Below are positions 44,123 through 52,971 of a stretch of 64,000 bases of DNA, in pieces. The notes under the pieces are model-generated. The model saw only the letters and a list, made by a program, of their open reading frames with translations, was not told the DNA's origin and did no database searches. Source of the stretch: CALRWV02 sp943371965 (GTDB lineage: Bacteria > Bacteroidota > JABWAT01); contig CALRWV020000003.1 in assembly GCA_943371965.1 (NCBI GenBank), positions 1 to 64,000 on the forward strand. The letters are read 5' to 3'. The stretch's first letter is position 1. The number at the start of each line of letters is the position of its first letter. A program made the position numbers and the translations under genes.

Positions 44123-44986
44123 TTGAACTACCTAATCTTACTTCTAGTTACCCTTATCGCAGCCGGAACTCCCGTTTTCGGGAGATTGGCGCTTGACCAT
44201 TTTCCACCTATTTTACTTGGATTTCTGCGTTTTTCTTTCGCTACAGTTTTGCTGTTGATTGTATTGTTCGCATTCAAAAAACAGAACCTGAAATTCAAAA
44301 AAGAACACTACAAATATTTGTTGGGTTTGGGAATTATCTGCATTCCAATCAATCAAATGTTTTTTCTTGGTGGATTGCATTTTTCCGCTGCATCACACGC
44401 GGGATTGATTTATGGATTGAGTCCGATTTTTGTTCTTATTTTTTCAATGATTTCGAAATTGGAAAAAGTAAGCAGGATGAAAACTATTGGATTTGTTTTG
44501 AGTTTTGTTGGAGTGGCATATCTTTTTGTTGATTCAGGTGTAAAGCTTTCTTCTGATTTTATTTTGGGAGATATTTTATTGCTTTTTGCTGTTATGACTT
44601 GGGCAGCTTATGTAACCTATTCTAAAGTGATGGTTGTAGAATATGGTGCGTTAAAGGTCAATTCAGGTGTTTTTCTGATCGGATCAATATGTTATTTACC
44701 GATAGCTCTTTTTGACTTTCCAAATTTTTACCCTTTAGAACTGACGTATCAATCCATAATTGGATTCTTTTATCTTGCTGTCATAACAAGTTTTATCGGT
44801 TACTTTTTATGGTCATATATCCTGAAAAGAATGGACACAACCAAAGTTGCAATCATGTCAAATCTTGCCCCAATTCTTGCTGTCTTTTTTGGTGTTATGT
44901 TTTTGAATGAACCGCTGACAAACGGTTTGATAGTTGGTGGCTGTTTTACACTTGCCGGAATTTTTATGGTTCAGTTTTCCAAATGA
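44123..44986 (+). CDS. EamA/DMT-family transporter
   Basis: 287 aa, ten predicted membrane helices in two EamA repeats. First repeat: LILLLVTLIAAGTPVFGRLAL and PPILLGFLRFSFATVLLLIV; second: GDILLLFAVMTWAAYVTYSKV and a closing FGVMFLNEPLTNGLIVGGCFTLAGIFMV, the classic DMT ending. The only fitting start is TTG 44123, directly after a word-repetitive tract and without a ribosome site; the protein begins where the family does, so little is missing. Substrate unknown (metabolite efflux likely). Stop overlaps the next start (ATGA). Confidence 0.88.
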   Translation: MNYLILLLVTLIAAGTPVFGRLALDHFPPILLGFLRFSFATVLLLIVLFAFKKQNLKFKKEHYKYLLGLGIICIPINQMFFLGGLHFSAASHAGLIYGLSPIFVLIFSMISKLEKVSRMKTIGFVLSFVGVAYLFVDSGVKLSSDFILGDILLLFAVMTWAAYVTYSKVMVVEYGALKVNSGVFLIGSICYLPIALFDFPNFYPLELTYQSIIGFFYLAVITSFIGYFLWSYILKRMDTTKVAIMSNLAPILAVFFGVMFLNEPLTNGLIVGGCFTLAGIFMVQFSK

Positions 44987-45396
44987 TTTTAAATCTCAGC
45001 AATGGAATTATTCAGTCAGATACAAACAAATTTCAGATTTCCATTAAAGGGAATTTCGAAGAAATTTATCCGGTAAAATTTTCTGATCAATTTAATGTTT
45101 ATTCTGGAAAAGAGGATATGTTTCTGATGCCCCTGATTATTCAATTCAGAAAAGGTGAAGATGTTTATATCTGGACAGATTGGGCTGAAGCAAAATCGGA
45201 TTTGGATGATCAGTTTCAGGAACGTTTTCAATTGACAATCAGTGACCGTTTTTTTCAGGCAGCCAACGAAATCTGCCGCCAAACCAACGAATTCAATCTT
45301 CAAATTATTAATTCTTCCGAAATTCATGAGCAATGGATTTCACATCTTTCGCAAAGACTTTCTGCCGGATTTCAGGTTTTAATCACAAAAGGTTGA
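44983..45396 (+). CDS. Hypothetical protein, 137 aa
   Basis: Starts 4 bp inside the transporter gene (ATGA overlap), so co-translated with it. Soluble, mixed alpha/beta, with one Cys. Seen: an N-terminal beta stretch (FQISIKGNFEEIYPVKFSDQ), VYIWTDWAEAK and a C-terminal helical segment. No family recognised and no motif for an enzyme. Ends 6 bp before the cbs promoter's spacer. Confidence 0.7.
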   Translation: MILNLSNGIIQSDTNKFQISIKGNFEEIYPVKFSDQFNVYSGKEDMFLMPLIIQFRKGEDVYIWTDWAEAKSDLDDQFQERFQLTISDRFFQAANEICRQTNEFNLQIINSSEIHEQWISHLSQRLSAGFQVLITKG

Positions 45397-45423
45397 AACG
45401 GGAATTGAAATCAGGTAACTTCG
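45393..45423 (+). promoter_or_regulatory. Bacteroidota-type promoter of cbs
   Basis: TTG (45393-45395), 20 bp, TAACTTCG (45416-45423), the same one-base variant seen upstream of ald. It begins over the stop region of the previous gene and lies 45 bp before the cbs ATG. Confidence 0.6.
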
Positions 45424-45468
45424 CCCCTCTTAAAACCATGAATCAACCAGTAAACCGGAGACACTTGA

Positions 45469-46848
45469 ATGTGGCATGAAAATATATTAACAACCATCGG
45501 AAATACGCCTTTGGTAAAACTCAATAAATTGACCAAAGGTTTAAAATCAACCGTTTTGGTTAAACTTGAATATTTGAATCCCGGTGGAAGTGTAAAAGAC
45601 AGGATCGGTCTTGCCATGCTTGAAAAGGCAGAAAAAGAAGGAAAAATAAAACCGGGTGGAACAATCATTGAAGGAACCAGTGGAAATACCGGCGCAGGTT
45701 TGGCTCTTGCTGCATCAGTGAAAGGTTACAAATGTATTTTCACCATGCCCGATAAAATGAGTCAGGAAAAAATTGATACCTTGCGCGGAATGGGAGCAGA
45801 AGTAATTGTTACGCCAACAGCTGTTGCAGAAGATGATCCGAGAAGTTATCATGCCGTTGCCCATCGTTTAAGCCATGAAATTCCAAATTCGATTTTCCCC
45901 AACCAGTACGATAATCCTGCAAATTCACTGGCTCATGAACTGACTACCGGTCCCGAAATTTGGGAACAGACAGAAGGAAAAATTACTCACTTTGTTACTG
46001 GAATTGGCACAGGCGGAACCATTTCAGGAGTTGGCAGATATCTGAAAAGTAAAAATCCGAAAATCAGAATTATTGGTGTCGATCCGATCGGCTCCATTTA
46101 TTACGATTACTGGAAAACAAAGAAATTGGTTGAAGGAAAGCCTTATAAAGTTGAAGGAATCGGACAATCCATCATGCCTGAAAATGTGGATTGGTCGGTG
46201 ATAGATGAAGTTGTTCAGGTAAATGACAAAGATTCATTTATGGTTGGAAGAAAACTGGCGAAATCGGAAGGGATTTTTTCCGGAGGTTCAACCGGTTCAA
46301 ATATTCAGGGTGCATTGGATGTTGCGAAAAATGCACCTGAAGGTTCGATTATTGTTTCAATTATTTGCGATTCCGGTGGAAAATATATTTCAAAAATGTA
46401 CAATGATAACTGGATGAAAGAGAACCAGTTTTTGGATAACAAAATTTCAATCACAGCAGATCAGATTGCTGCTACCAAAAAGAAATCGGAGCAACTGGTT
46501 TCCATCGGGCCGGAATCCAAAATCATTGATGCCATCAAACAAATGAAGCAGTACGATATTTCCCAGCTTCCTGTTATTGCAGGTGGAGAAGTGATTGGTT
46601 CATTGAATGAAAAACGCATTCTGCATCTGTTGCTTGAAGATCCTAATGTGAAAAACTCAAAGGTTTTTGATTTTATGGATAAACCTTTTCCTGTGATTCC
46701 TCACGACACCAATGTTGAAGCTCTGAGCCGTTATTTGGATAAGGATTTTACAGCACTTCTCATGAAAAATGTAGACGGATCATTTCAGATTCTAACCAGA
46801 AGCGATTTGATTAATACACTTACGAATACCGAATTGGGTGAAAATTGA
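45469..46848 (+). CDS. cbs: Cystathionine beta-synthase with CBS-domain pair
   Basis: 459 aa PLP enzyme of transsulfuration. The catalytic fold begins IGNTPLVKLNKL, with the PLP Lys43 in GGSVKDR, the substrate loop EGTSGNTGAGLA and the phosphate-binding GTGGTISGVG. DDPRSYHAVAHRL and FPNQYDNPANSLAHE favour cystathionine beta-synthase over cysteine synthase. A C-terminal region (about 325-459) is a CBS-domain pair, the site of allosteric control in many relatives. No other transsulfuration gene is adjacent. Own promoter and terminator. The serine-to-cysteine reaction cannot be ruled out. Confidence 0.92.
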   Translation: MWHENILTTIGNTPLVKLNKLTKGLKSTVLVKLEYLNPGGSVKDRIGLAMLEKAEKEGKIKPGGTIIEGTSGNTGAGLALAASVKGYKCIFTMPDKMSQEKIDTLRGMGAEVIVTPTAVAEDDPRSYHAVAHRLSHEIPNSIFPNQYDNPANSLAHELTTGPEIWEQTEGKITHFVTGIGTGGTISGVGRYLKSKNPKIRIIGVDPIGSIYYDYWKTKKLVEGKPYKVEGIGQSIMPENVDWSVIDEVVQVNDKDSFMVGRKLAKSEGIFSGGSTGSNIQGALDVAKNAPEGSIIVSIICDSGGKYISKMYNDNWMKENQFLDNKISITADQIAATKKKSEQLVSIGPESKIIDAIKQMKQYDISQLPVIAGGEVIGSLNEKRILHLLLEDPNVKNSKVFDFMDKPFPVIPHDTNVEALSRYLDKDFTALLMKNVDGSFQILTRSDLINTLTNTELGEN

Positions 46849-46895
46849 ACTTGTAACTGAAGTTCAGTTTTCTTAATGTTGTTTCGATTTTTTTG

Positions 46896-46928
46896 GACGG
46901 ACAGACGAAAAAATTCTGTCCGTCTTTG
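46896..46928 (+). terminator. Rho-independent terminator of cbs
   Basis: GACGGACAGA (46896-46905) pairs exactly with TCTGTCCGTC (46915-46924), followed by TTTGTTTTG. It begins 47 bp after the cbs stop. Confidence 0.85.
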
Positions 46929-46967
46929 TTTTGATCTGGGAAAATTAATTGAAAGGATACAACTATC

Positions 46968-47351
46968 ATGAAAAGAATAAATGCAATTTTCTTGCTGTTT
47001 TTGATTTCGTACAGTTTATTTGGTCAGGGATATTTCTACGACAATAAAATGGCTTTGGAATCAACTTACAGTTTTTCAGCTGTAAAATATGGAACAGGAT
47101 TGGCTGGTATTACTGTTCATTTCAAAAAAAATATTGAACATGGGATTTCTTTTCTTGGAACTCCAGGTGCGACTGGCGCATGAGTTGGTCTTGGGTTTCA
47201 TGCAAAAAAAGATCAAAGATTATTTTACCCTCAATTTTTGTTTCATTTTATGATGTAAGCATCCCAGGGGGTGGAAGTTCAATCATTTTCTCAATCAAGA
47301 AATTCAGTTGGATCAAATTCAGATAGTATTGGGATTGGCGTTCTAATTTAA
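46968..47351 (+). pseudogene. Decayed outer-membrane/secreted protein gene with two in-frame stops
   Basis: A clean signal peptide (MKRINAIFLLFLISYSLFGQ) with AAAGGATAC upstream begins an open frame that stops at TGA 47181 (after ATGA). In the same frame it reads on as VGLGFHAKKDQRLFYPQFLFHF to a TAA at 47256 and then to SDSIGIGVLI and a final TAA at 47349. Such Gly/aromatic alternation and an aliphatic end suggest an outer-membrane beta-barrel. Only 128 codons remain, too few for the usual barrel, so an internal deletion is also likely. If read literally as a 71 aa peptide it would still be secreted; sequencing error at the stops is the other explanation. Confidence 0.6.
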
Positions 47352-47475
47352 ACGTTTAAACGCAGATAAAAGTTGAATTAATTCTAATGGTTACAGTTCA
47401 AACCCGGATTTGGAGTTTTAATTTACATACAATTTAATGTCATTGATTGAAAAGAAACATTAATCAGCGCTTTCC

Positions 47476-47506
47476 TTGCGCTTTCAAAATTAATCAGCTA
47501 ACTTTG
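47476..47506 (+). promoter_or_regulatory. Bacteroidota-type promoter of the rimP-nusA-infB operon
   Basis: TTG (47476-47478), 20 bp, TAACTTTG (47499-47506), full match to TAnnTTTG. A direct repeat ATTAATCAGC lies at 47459-47468 and 47489-47498, one copy immediately before the -7 box and the other just before the -33 box. Confidence 0.75.
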
Positions 47507-47517
47507 CATATCATTTG

Positions 47518-47548
47518 AAAAAGTGGCTCGGGTGAGACCACTTTTTTT
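47518..47548 (+). terminator. Leader terminator/attenuator before rimP
   Basis: AAAAAGTGGCTC pairs with GAG-A-CCACTTTTT across a 4-base loop, with one bulged A and a 7-T run. It sits only about 10 bp after the -7 box and 15 bp before the rimP ATG, so it is in the first part of the transcript. Attenuators before rimP-nusA are known in other bacteria (rimP leader; NusA autoregulation). Here control by NusA is inference. Confidence 0.6.
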
Positions 47549-47562
47549 ATTTTATGGGGTTT

Positions 47563-48060
47563 ATGAAAGATTCGGAAATACTTGCAAAACTGACTCCCAT
47601 CGCTGAAAAAGCCTGTGAAGAACAGTCTGCCTTCCTTGTGGCAATAGACATACTTGCCGGAAACAAAAAACTGATTGAGGTCATTGTTCAGTCTGATGAC
47701 GGCATCAAAAGTGGCGCAGTAACCGCAATTGCCAGAAATATCAACAAAGAAGTTGAAGATATTGAATTTTTTGAAGGTGAATATCATCTTGATGTTGGAA
47801 GTCCCGGAATTGGAAGACCAATTTCAATTATCCGTGAGTTGAATCCGCAATTAAACCGCCTTTTGAAAATCGAATTTAAAAAGGAACTTGAACGCCAGCC
47901 TTTGATTGCCCACTTAAAATCAATCAACGGAAATATTCTGGTTCTTGAAGAGAAAAATGCTCCAAAGGCGCATCAGCCCCGGGCTGAGAAAAAAGAAACA
48001 CTTTCGCATGAAGTTGATTTTGCCGATGCGCAAATTGTAACGGTAGAAGTAGAATTTTAA
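47563..48060 (+). CDS. rimP: Ribosome maturation factor RimP
   Basis: 165 aa, needed for 30S maturation. Seen: the N-terminal helix-strand domain (EILAKLTPIAEKACEEQSAFLVAIDIL), the EVIVQSDDGIKSGAVTAIARNINKEVED segment, and DVGSPGIGRPI, the family's signature between the two domains. ATG 47554 is an alternative start. First gene of the nusA operon, whose promoter and attenuator precede it. Confidence 0.9.
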   Translation: MKDSEILAKLTPIAEKACEEQSAFLVAIDILAGNKKLIEVIVQSDDGIKSGAVTAIARNINKEVEDIEFFEGEYHLDVGSPGIGRPISIIRELNPQLNRLLKIEFKKELERQPLIAHLKSINGNILVLEEKNAPKAHQPRAEKKETLSHEVDFADAQIVTVEVEF

Positions 48061-48088
48061 GTTAATATAAACGAGGAACAGACCTGAT

Positions 48089-49384
48089 ATGAATAATGAA
48101 ATTGTAGAGTCGTTTTCACAGATTGCACGTGACAAAGCAATTGATAAAGATCTTTTATCATCCATTATTGAAGAAATTTTTCTGAACATGATCAGAAAAA
48201 AATATTTCACCGATGAAAACTTTTCCGTTATTGTTAACATGGATAAAGGCGATATCGAAATTCTTCAGGAAGTTCTCGTTTCAGATGATCCTTTTTCTGA
48301 AGTTGACGAAATTTCATTGGCAGAAGCCAAAAAAATTGACCCTACCCTTCAGGTTGGTGATGAATGCGTGAAAATTGTTCCGCTTGTTAGTTTCGGACGC
48401 CGTCTGATTATGCAGGCAAAACAAACCCTCAACCAGAAAATACGTGAACTTGAAAAAGAAAATGTTTTCAAGGAATACACTGCCTATATCGGTGAAATCA
48501 TGGTTGGTGATGTTTATCAGATCAGAAAAAATGAAGTTCTGATCAACCATAATAAAGTTGAACTGGTCATGCCGAAAGCAGAACAGATTTACAAAGACAG
48601 GTACCGCAAAGGCGAAACCATTAGAACCGTTCTGAAACGTGTTGACCGCGGTTATTCCAATAACCCGATTCTTGTTGTTTCAAGAGCTGACAACAAATTT
48701 CTGGAAAGATTGTTTGAAATTGAAGTTCCGGAAATTTATGATGGATTGGTAACCATTCAATCCATTGCAAGAGAACCCGGTGATCGCGCAAAAATTGCCG
48801 TAGAAAGCAACGATGACAGAATTGATGCAGTTGGCGCATGTGTGGGAATGAAAGGTGTAAGAATCCATTCCATAGTGAAAGAATTGAACAACGAAAATAT
48901 CGATGTTGTTTTATATTCTGGTGATCCGAGAATTTATATTGCAAGATCATTGGCACCAGCAAAAATTCTGAAAGTTGAAATTGATGAAGCCAACAAAAAG
49001 GCAACAGCACACGTGAATGCTGATCAGATTTCACTTGCCGTAGGCAGAGGCGGTCAAAATATCCGGTTGGCTTGTAAACTGACCGGTTACGAAATTGAAA
49101 TCTACCGCGAATTTGTTCCGGAAGGCGATGAAGATATCGAAATTATGGAATTTGCAGATGAGTTTGATCCGGAATTCCTTAAAGGACTTATGAACTCAGG
49201 TTATGATTCTGCCAACAGAGTTTTGAAAGCAGGAGCTGAAAAAATTGCAGAAGAAACAGGTTTTAATCTTGAAGATGTAGAAAATCTGGTTGCAGCAATT
49301 GAAGATGAATTCAATGAAGAAGCTGAAGAAGAAGATTCAGAAAAAGAAGACGAAAAGGAGAACGGGGAAGAAAAATCCGAATAA
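48089..49384 (+). CDS. nusA: Transcription elongation/termination factor NusA
   Basis: 431 aa RNA polymerase-associated factor. N-terminal polymerase-binding domain (about 1-130), S1 domain (about 135-200, GEIMVGDVYQI), and two KH domains (about 200-345, IARSLAPAKI and VGRGGQNIRLA). A final helical segment (about 365-405) is followed by a strongly acidic Glu/Asp tail to the end, where enterobacterial NusA has acidic repeats. Length is usual for this phylum. It follows rimP by 28 bp in the same operon. Confidence 0.95.
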   Translation: MNNEIVESFSQIARDKAIDKDLLSSIIEEIFLNMIRKKYFTDENFSVIVNMDKGDIEILQEVLVSDDPFSEVDEISLAEAKKIDPTLQVGDECVKIVPLVSFGRRLIMQAKQTLNQKIRELEKENVFKEYTAYIGEIMVGDVYQIRKNEVLINHNKVELVMPKAEQIYKDRYRKGETIRTVLKRVDRGYSNNPILVVSRADNKFLERLFEIEVPEIYDGLVTIQSIAREPGDRAKIAVESNDDRIDAVGACVGMKGVRIHSIVKELNNENIDVVLYSGDPRIYIARSLAPAKILKVEIDEANKKATAHVNADQISLAVGRGGQNIRLACKLTGYEIEIYREFVPEGDEDIEIMEFADEFDPEFLKGLMNSGYDSANRVLKAGAEKIAEETGFNLEDVENLVAAIEDEFNEEAEEEDSEKEDEKENGEEKSE

Positions 49385-49437
49385 AATAGCCACGTACCGT
49401 TTCGTATAATTTTTTTAGAATTCATTCAGGAGACAAA

Positions 49438-52347
49438 ATGTCCACAGTTCCAAAAGTGTTTAAAGCCGCAAAGGAATTCAACGTATCGGTTGAAACGATA
49501 GTTGAATTCCTTAAGAAGAAAGGGCATAAGGTTTCCAGTCCGATGCATCAGCTGACTGATGATCAGTACATGGAATGTATAGCCCAGTTTCAGAAAGATA
49601 AAGAAGCAGTTGAACGGCATCACCTGAAATACAAAGAGTTTCAGGAAGCAAAAGGCGAAAAAACAACTGAAAAACCAGGTGCCAAAAAAACTGAAAAAGT
49701 AGAAAAGCCGGTTGAAGTAAAAGTTGAAAAACCTGCTGAGAAAAAAGCGGAACCCAAAATTGAACTCAAAACAGTTGAGCCGGTTGTTGTACCTGAAACA
49801 GAACCAGTGGCTGAAATTGTCAAACCTGCTGAAGAAATAATAAAAACACAGGATTTAAAAGGTCCGAAAGTTATTGGCAAAATTGAACTTCCTTCCAAAA
49901 AAGGTAAAAAAGTTGTTAAGGAAGAACCTGTTGAAGAAATAAAACCTGTTGTTCCTGTTCCTGAAGAAATTGCTCCAGTTGCTGCAGAAGAACCGGAAGA
50001 AATCATTGAAGCTGATGATGAAGTTGAAGCAGAAGAAATTGCAGAAGATGAATCTGGCGATGGTGGTTTCAAAACTCACGGAAGCCTTTCTACACGTCAG
50101 GTTTTGGGCGTAAAAACTGTTGGTAAGATTGATTTGAACAAAGTCAATCAGGCAGAACGTGATGCCAAAAAGAAAAAGAGAAAGAGAAAAACCAACGAGC
50201 CTCAACAGGATCTCAGACCTGCTCAACCAAGACCGGGCGGTCAGCAAAAACCTGACGATAAAAAAGCACAGCCAAAAGATGGCGCTCCAACCGACAAGAA
50301 AAAAGTTGAAGTTGCAAGTTCAGATCATTTGTCAGAAAGTGATAAGCGCAAAAAAGAAGCAAGACAAAAAGAGCGTGATGAAGAAGCTGCTAAAAATCTT
50401 GGCAAAAAGCGCAGAATCAAAAAAGGAAAGGTTGTTGAATATCTTGCAGAAGAAATTGACGACACAATCCGAACCACATTGGCTTCTTTGGATGAGGCTG
50501 GAAGCAGTTCACGCCAGAAAGCACGTAAAGCAAGACGTAAAGAACGTGAAATTGCTGAAACAGTAAAGCAGGACGAAAAAGTACGTCAGTCAGGAATCAT
50601 CAAAGTTACCAATCTTGCAAGTCCGAATGAACTTTCCGGATTGATGGGTGTTCCGGTAAATGAAATCCTGAAAAAATGTTTTGATTTGGGATTGTTTGTT
50701 TCAATCAACCAACGCCTTGAACAGGAACATATTGAACTTTTGGTTACTGATTACGGGCTTCAGGTCGAATTTATTGATGAATTTGCAGAAGATACCGTTA
50801 AAATTTCCGATGACAAACCGGAAGATTTACAACACCGCGCTCCTGTTGTTACTATCATGGGTCACGTTGATCATGGTAAAACTTCTTTGCTTGATTATAT
50901 CCGTTCAACTACTGTTGTTGCGGGAGAAGCAGGTGGAATTACCCAGCACATCGGAGCTTATGAAGTTACTCTTCCTGATGGTCGTCAGATTTCATTTCTG
51001 GATACTCCAGGTCACGAAGCTTTTACAGCGATGAGAGCCCGTGGAGCAAAAGTAACAGATATCGTAATTATTGTAGTTGCTGCCGATGATGCTGTAATGC
51101 CTCAAACTCTTGAAGCAATCAACCACGCTCAGGCTGGTGGTGTTCCAATGGTTTTTGCAATCAATAAAATTGACAAGCCAGGTGCAAATCCTGAAAAAAT
51201 TTATCAGCAGCTTTCCGAGAAAAATATTCTTGTTGAAGATTGGGGCGGTAAATTTCAGGTTGCAAAAGTTTCAGCAAAATCGGGCGTGGGAATTCCAGAC
51301 TTACTTGAAAAAGTTCTTCTTGAAGCAGAAATTCTGAACCTGAAAGCAAATCCGAACAGAAATGCTCAGGCAACCATTGTTGAAGCAGAACTTGATAAAG
51401 GAAAAGGTGTTGTAGCAACTGCATTGGTTCAGACTGGAACATTGCGTGTTGGTGATATTTTTCTTTGCGGCGCTGTTTGGGGAAGAGTTAAAGCCCTTAA
51501 CGATGAACGCGGCAAGAAATTGAAAGAAGCTGGACCTTCCTGTCCTGCTCAAGTGTTGGGATTCAGTGAAGTTCCTCAGGCAGGTGATGTTCTGATTGTT
51601 ATGGATTCTGAACGTGAAGCAAGAGAAATTGCCAACAGACGTCAGATAATCAAACGTGAGCAGCAGCAGCGTCAGGAACAGAAACACATGTCGCTTGATA
51701 TGATTAGTCAGCGTATGTCGGAAGGTTCAATTCAAGATCTGAACATTATCGTTAAAGGTGACGTGGATGGATCAGTTGAAGCACTTTCAGACAGCTTGAT
51801 GAAATTGTCTACCGGTGAAGTTCGTGTTCGTGTAATCCACAAAGCTGTTGGACCAATTACTGAATCAGATGTTATTTTGGCTTCAGCTTCTGATGCCATC
51901 ATTATCGGATTCCAGGTTCGTCCTAACTTGAATGCGAAAAAACTGGCTGCAACTGAAAACATTGATATCAGACTTTATTCCATCATTTATGACGCAATCA
52001 ACGAAGTTAAAGCGGCACTTGAAGGAATGTTGGCACCTGAAATTACAGAACAGGTTCTTGCAACGGTTGAAATCAGGGAGACCTTCAAAATCTCTAAAGT
52101 TGGAACTATTGCAGGTTGTTATGTGCTTGATGGTAAAATCGGCAGAAACAATAAAATCCGTCTGGTACGTGATGGAGTTGTTGTTCATACCGGTGAACTT
52201 GAATCGCTTAAACGTTTCAAAGATGATGTGAAAGAAGTTGAAAAAGGCTTCGAATGCGGTCTGAATATTGCCAACTACAATGATATTAAAGTTGGTGATA
52301 TTGTAGAATCGTTCATCATCGTAGAAACTAAGAGAAAATTGGCATAA
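49438..52347 (+). CDS. infB: Translation initiation factor IF-2
   Basis: 969 aa. The N-terminal IF2_N helix-turn (VFKAAKEFNVSVETIVEFLKKKG) is followed by a long, charged, Glu/Lys/Pro-rich linker (about 60-380), a second IF2_N-like segment (LSGLMGVPVNEILKKC), and then the GTPase domain from about residue 460: GHVDHGKTSLL (G1), DTPGHEAF (G3), NKIDK (G4), SAKSG (G5). Domains II, III (DVDGSVEAL) and IV follow. AGGAGAC lies 4 bases before the ATG. The linker is low-complexity and may differ in length among relatives. Confidence 0.97.
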   Translation: MSTVPKVFKAAKEFNVSVETIVEFLKKKGHKVSSPMHQLTDDQYMECIAQFQKDKEAVERHHLKYKEFQEAKGEKTTEKPGAKKTEKVEKPVEVKVEKPAEKKAEPKIELKTVEPVVVPETEPVAEIVKPAEEIIKTQDLKGPKVIGKIELPSKKGKKVVKEEPVEEIKPVVPVPEEIAPVAAEEPEEIIEADDEVEAEEIAEDESGDGGFKTHGSLSTRQVLGVKTVGKIDLNKVNQAERDAKKKKRKRKTNEPQQDLRPAQPRPGGQQKPDDKKAQPKDGAPTDKKKVEVASSDHLSESDKRKKEARQKERDEEAAKNLGKKRRIKKGKVVEYLAEEIDDTIRTTLASLDEAGSSSRQKARKARRKEREIAETVKQDEKVRQSGIIKVTNLASPNELSGLMGVPVNEILKKCFDLGLFVSINQRLEQEHIELLVTDYGLQVEFIDEFAEDTVKISDDKPEDLQHRAPVVTIMGHVDHGKTSLLDYIRSTTVVAGEAGGITQHIGAYEVTLPDGRQISFLDTPGHEAFTAMRARGAKVTDIVIIVVAADDAVMPQTLEAINHAQAGGVPMVFAINKIDKPGANPEKIYQQLSEKNILVEDWGGKFQVAKVSAKSGVGIPDLLEKVLLEAEILNLKANPNRNAQATIVEAELDKGKGVVATALVQTGTLRVGDIFLCGAVWGRVKALNDERGKKLKEAGPSCPAQVLGFSEVPQAGDVLIVMDSEREAREIANRRQIIKREQQQRQEQKHMSLDMISQRMSEGSIQDLNIIVKGDVDGSVEALSDSLMKLSTGEVRVRVIHKAVGPITESDVILASASDAIIIGFQVRPNLNAKKLAATENIDIRLYSIIYDAINEVKAALEGMLAPEITEQVLATVEIRETFKISKVGTIAGCYVLDGKIGRNNKIRLVRDGVVVHTGELESLKRFKDDVKEVEKGFECGLNIANYNDIKVGDIVESFIIVETKRKLA

Positions 52348-52355
52348 TTGAATTT

Positions 52356-52391
52356 AACTGCCTGAATATTTGTTCAGGCAGTTAGACTTTT
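52356..52391 (+). terminator. Terminator-like hairpin between infB and rbfA
   Basis: AACTGCCTGAA pairs exactly with TTCAGGCAGTT over 6 bases, then AGACTTTTTG. It is probably a partial terminator that reduces transcription of the rbfA-truB-ribF part, since no promoter was found after it. Confidence 0.8.
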
Positions 52392-52512
52392 TGTCATTTC
52401 GTTCTTCAAAATTATTTATTGGAATTAAAATCGGGAAGTAAAACAAAACCGTTTTATTTCTCCAGCCTTAATGTCTGAAAACCCTCTTTTCAGCAGTTTA
52501 AGGGAGAAAAAT

Positions 52513-52872
52513 ATGTCTATTCGTACTGAAAAAGTCGGCAACCTCATCCGCCACGAACTCGCAACTTTACTGACAACACAATTTTCAGATCTTTCACCCA
52601 ATATGATAACACTTACTCAAGTTAGAATGAGTGATGATTTAAGTGTTGCAAAAGTTTATTTGAGTGTTTGGGGAAAAATCGAAGATGTTGACAAAACTTT
52701 TGCCCGTCTTGATGAACACAAAAAAACAATCCGTCATGAGCTGTCACGTGCCATCAGAAATCAATTCAGAACTATGCCTGAACTGATTTTTTACAAAGAT
52801 GATTCAATGGAATATTCCGAAAAAATCGAAAACATTTTCAAGAAAATCCATAACGACGAGAAACCCGAATAA
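52513..52872 (+). CDS. rbfA: Ribosome-binding factor A
   Basis: 119 aa cold-shock 30S maturation factor with a KH-like fold. Start at 52513 is preceded by AAGGGAG. The opening RTEKVGNLIRHELATLLTTQ and the middle DLSVAKVYLSVWG and RHELSRAIRNQFRTMPELIFYKDDSMEYSEKI are family-typical. An upstream in-frame ATG at 52471 is less likely. Downstream, 99 bp of inverted word repeat separate it from truB. Confidence 0.95.
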   Translation: MSIRTEKVGNLIRHELATLLTTQFSDLSPNMITLTQVRMSDDLSVAKVYLSVWGKIEDVDKTFARLDEHKKTIRHELSRAIRNQFRTMPELIFYKDDSMEYSEKIENIFKKIHNDEKPE

Positions 52873-52881
52873 TATTTTAAA

Positions 52882-52956
52882 TGTTGAATGCTGGATGTTG
52901 AATTATACAATCGGATTATTTTATTATCTGATTAATTTAAAATCCAGCATTCAACA
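52882..52956. repeat. 15 bp inverted word repeat (GTTGAATGCTGGAT)
   Basis: TGTTGAATGCTGGAT (52882-52896) is exactly inverted as ATCCAGCATTCAACA (52942-52956), with further copies of the word GTTGAAT around. It fills the rbfA-truB spacer and ends 16 bp before the truB ATG, which lacks a ribosome site. Confidence 0.8.
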
Positions 52957-52971
52957 CCCAACATTTTCAAA

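Noticed and set aside
46851..46881. TTG-N20-TAATGTTG box after cbs
   Set aside because: Spacing fits, but the cbs terminator (46896-46928) lies directly after it, so a transcript from here would be ended at once.
48621..49034. Minus-strand open frame of 137 codons in nusA
   Set aside because: It is fully antisense to the conserved KH region of nusA and the predicted protein is Leu/His/Gln-rich, typical of shadow translation.
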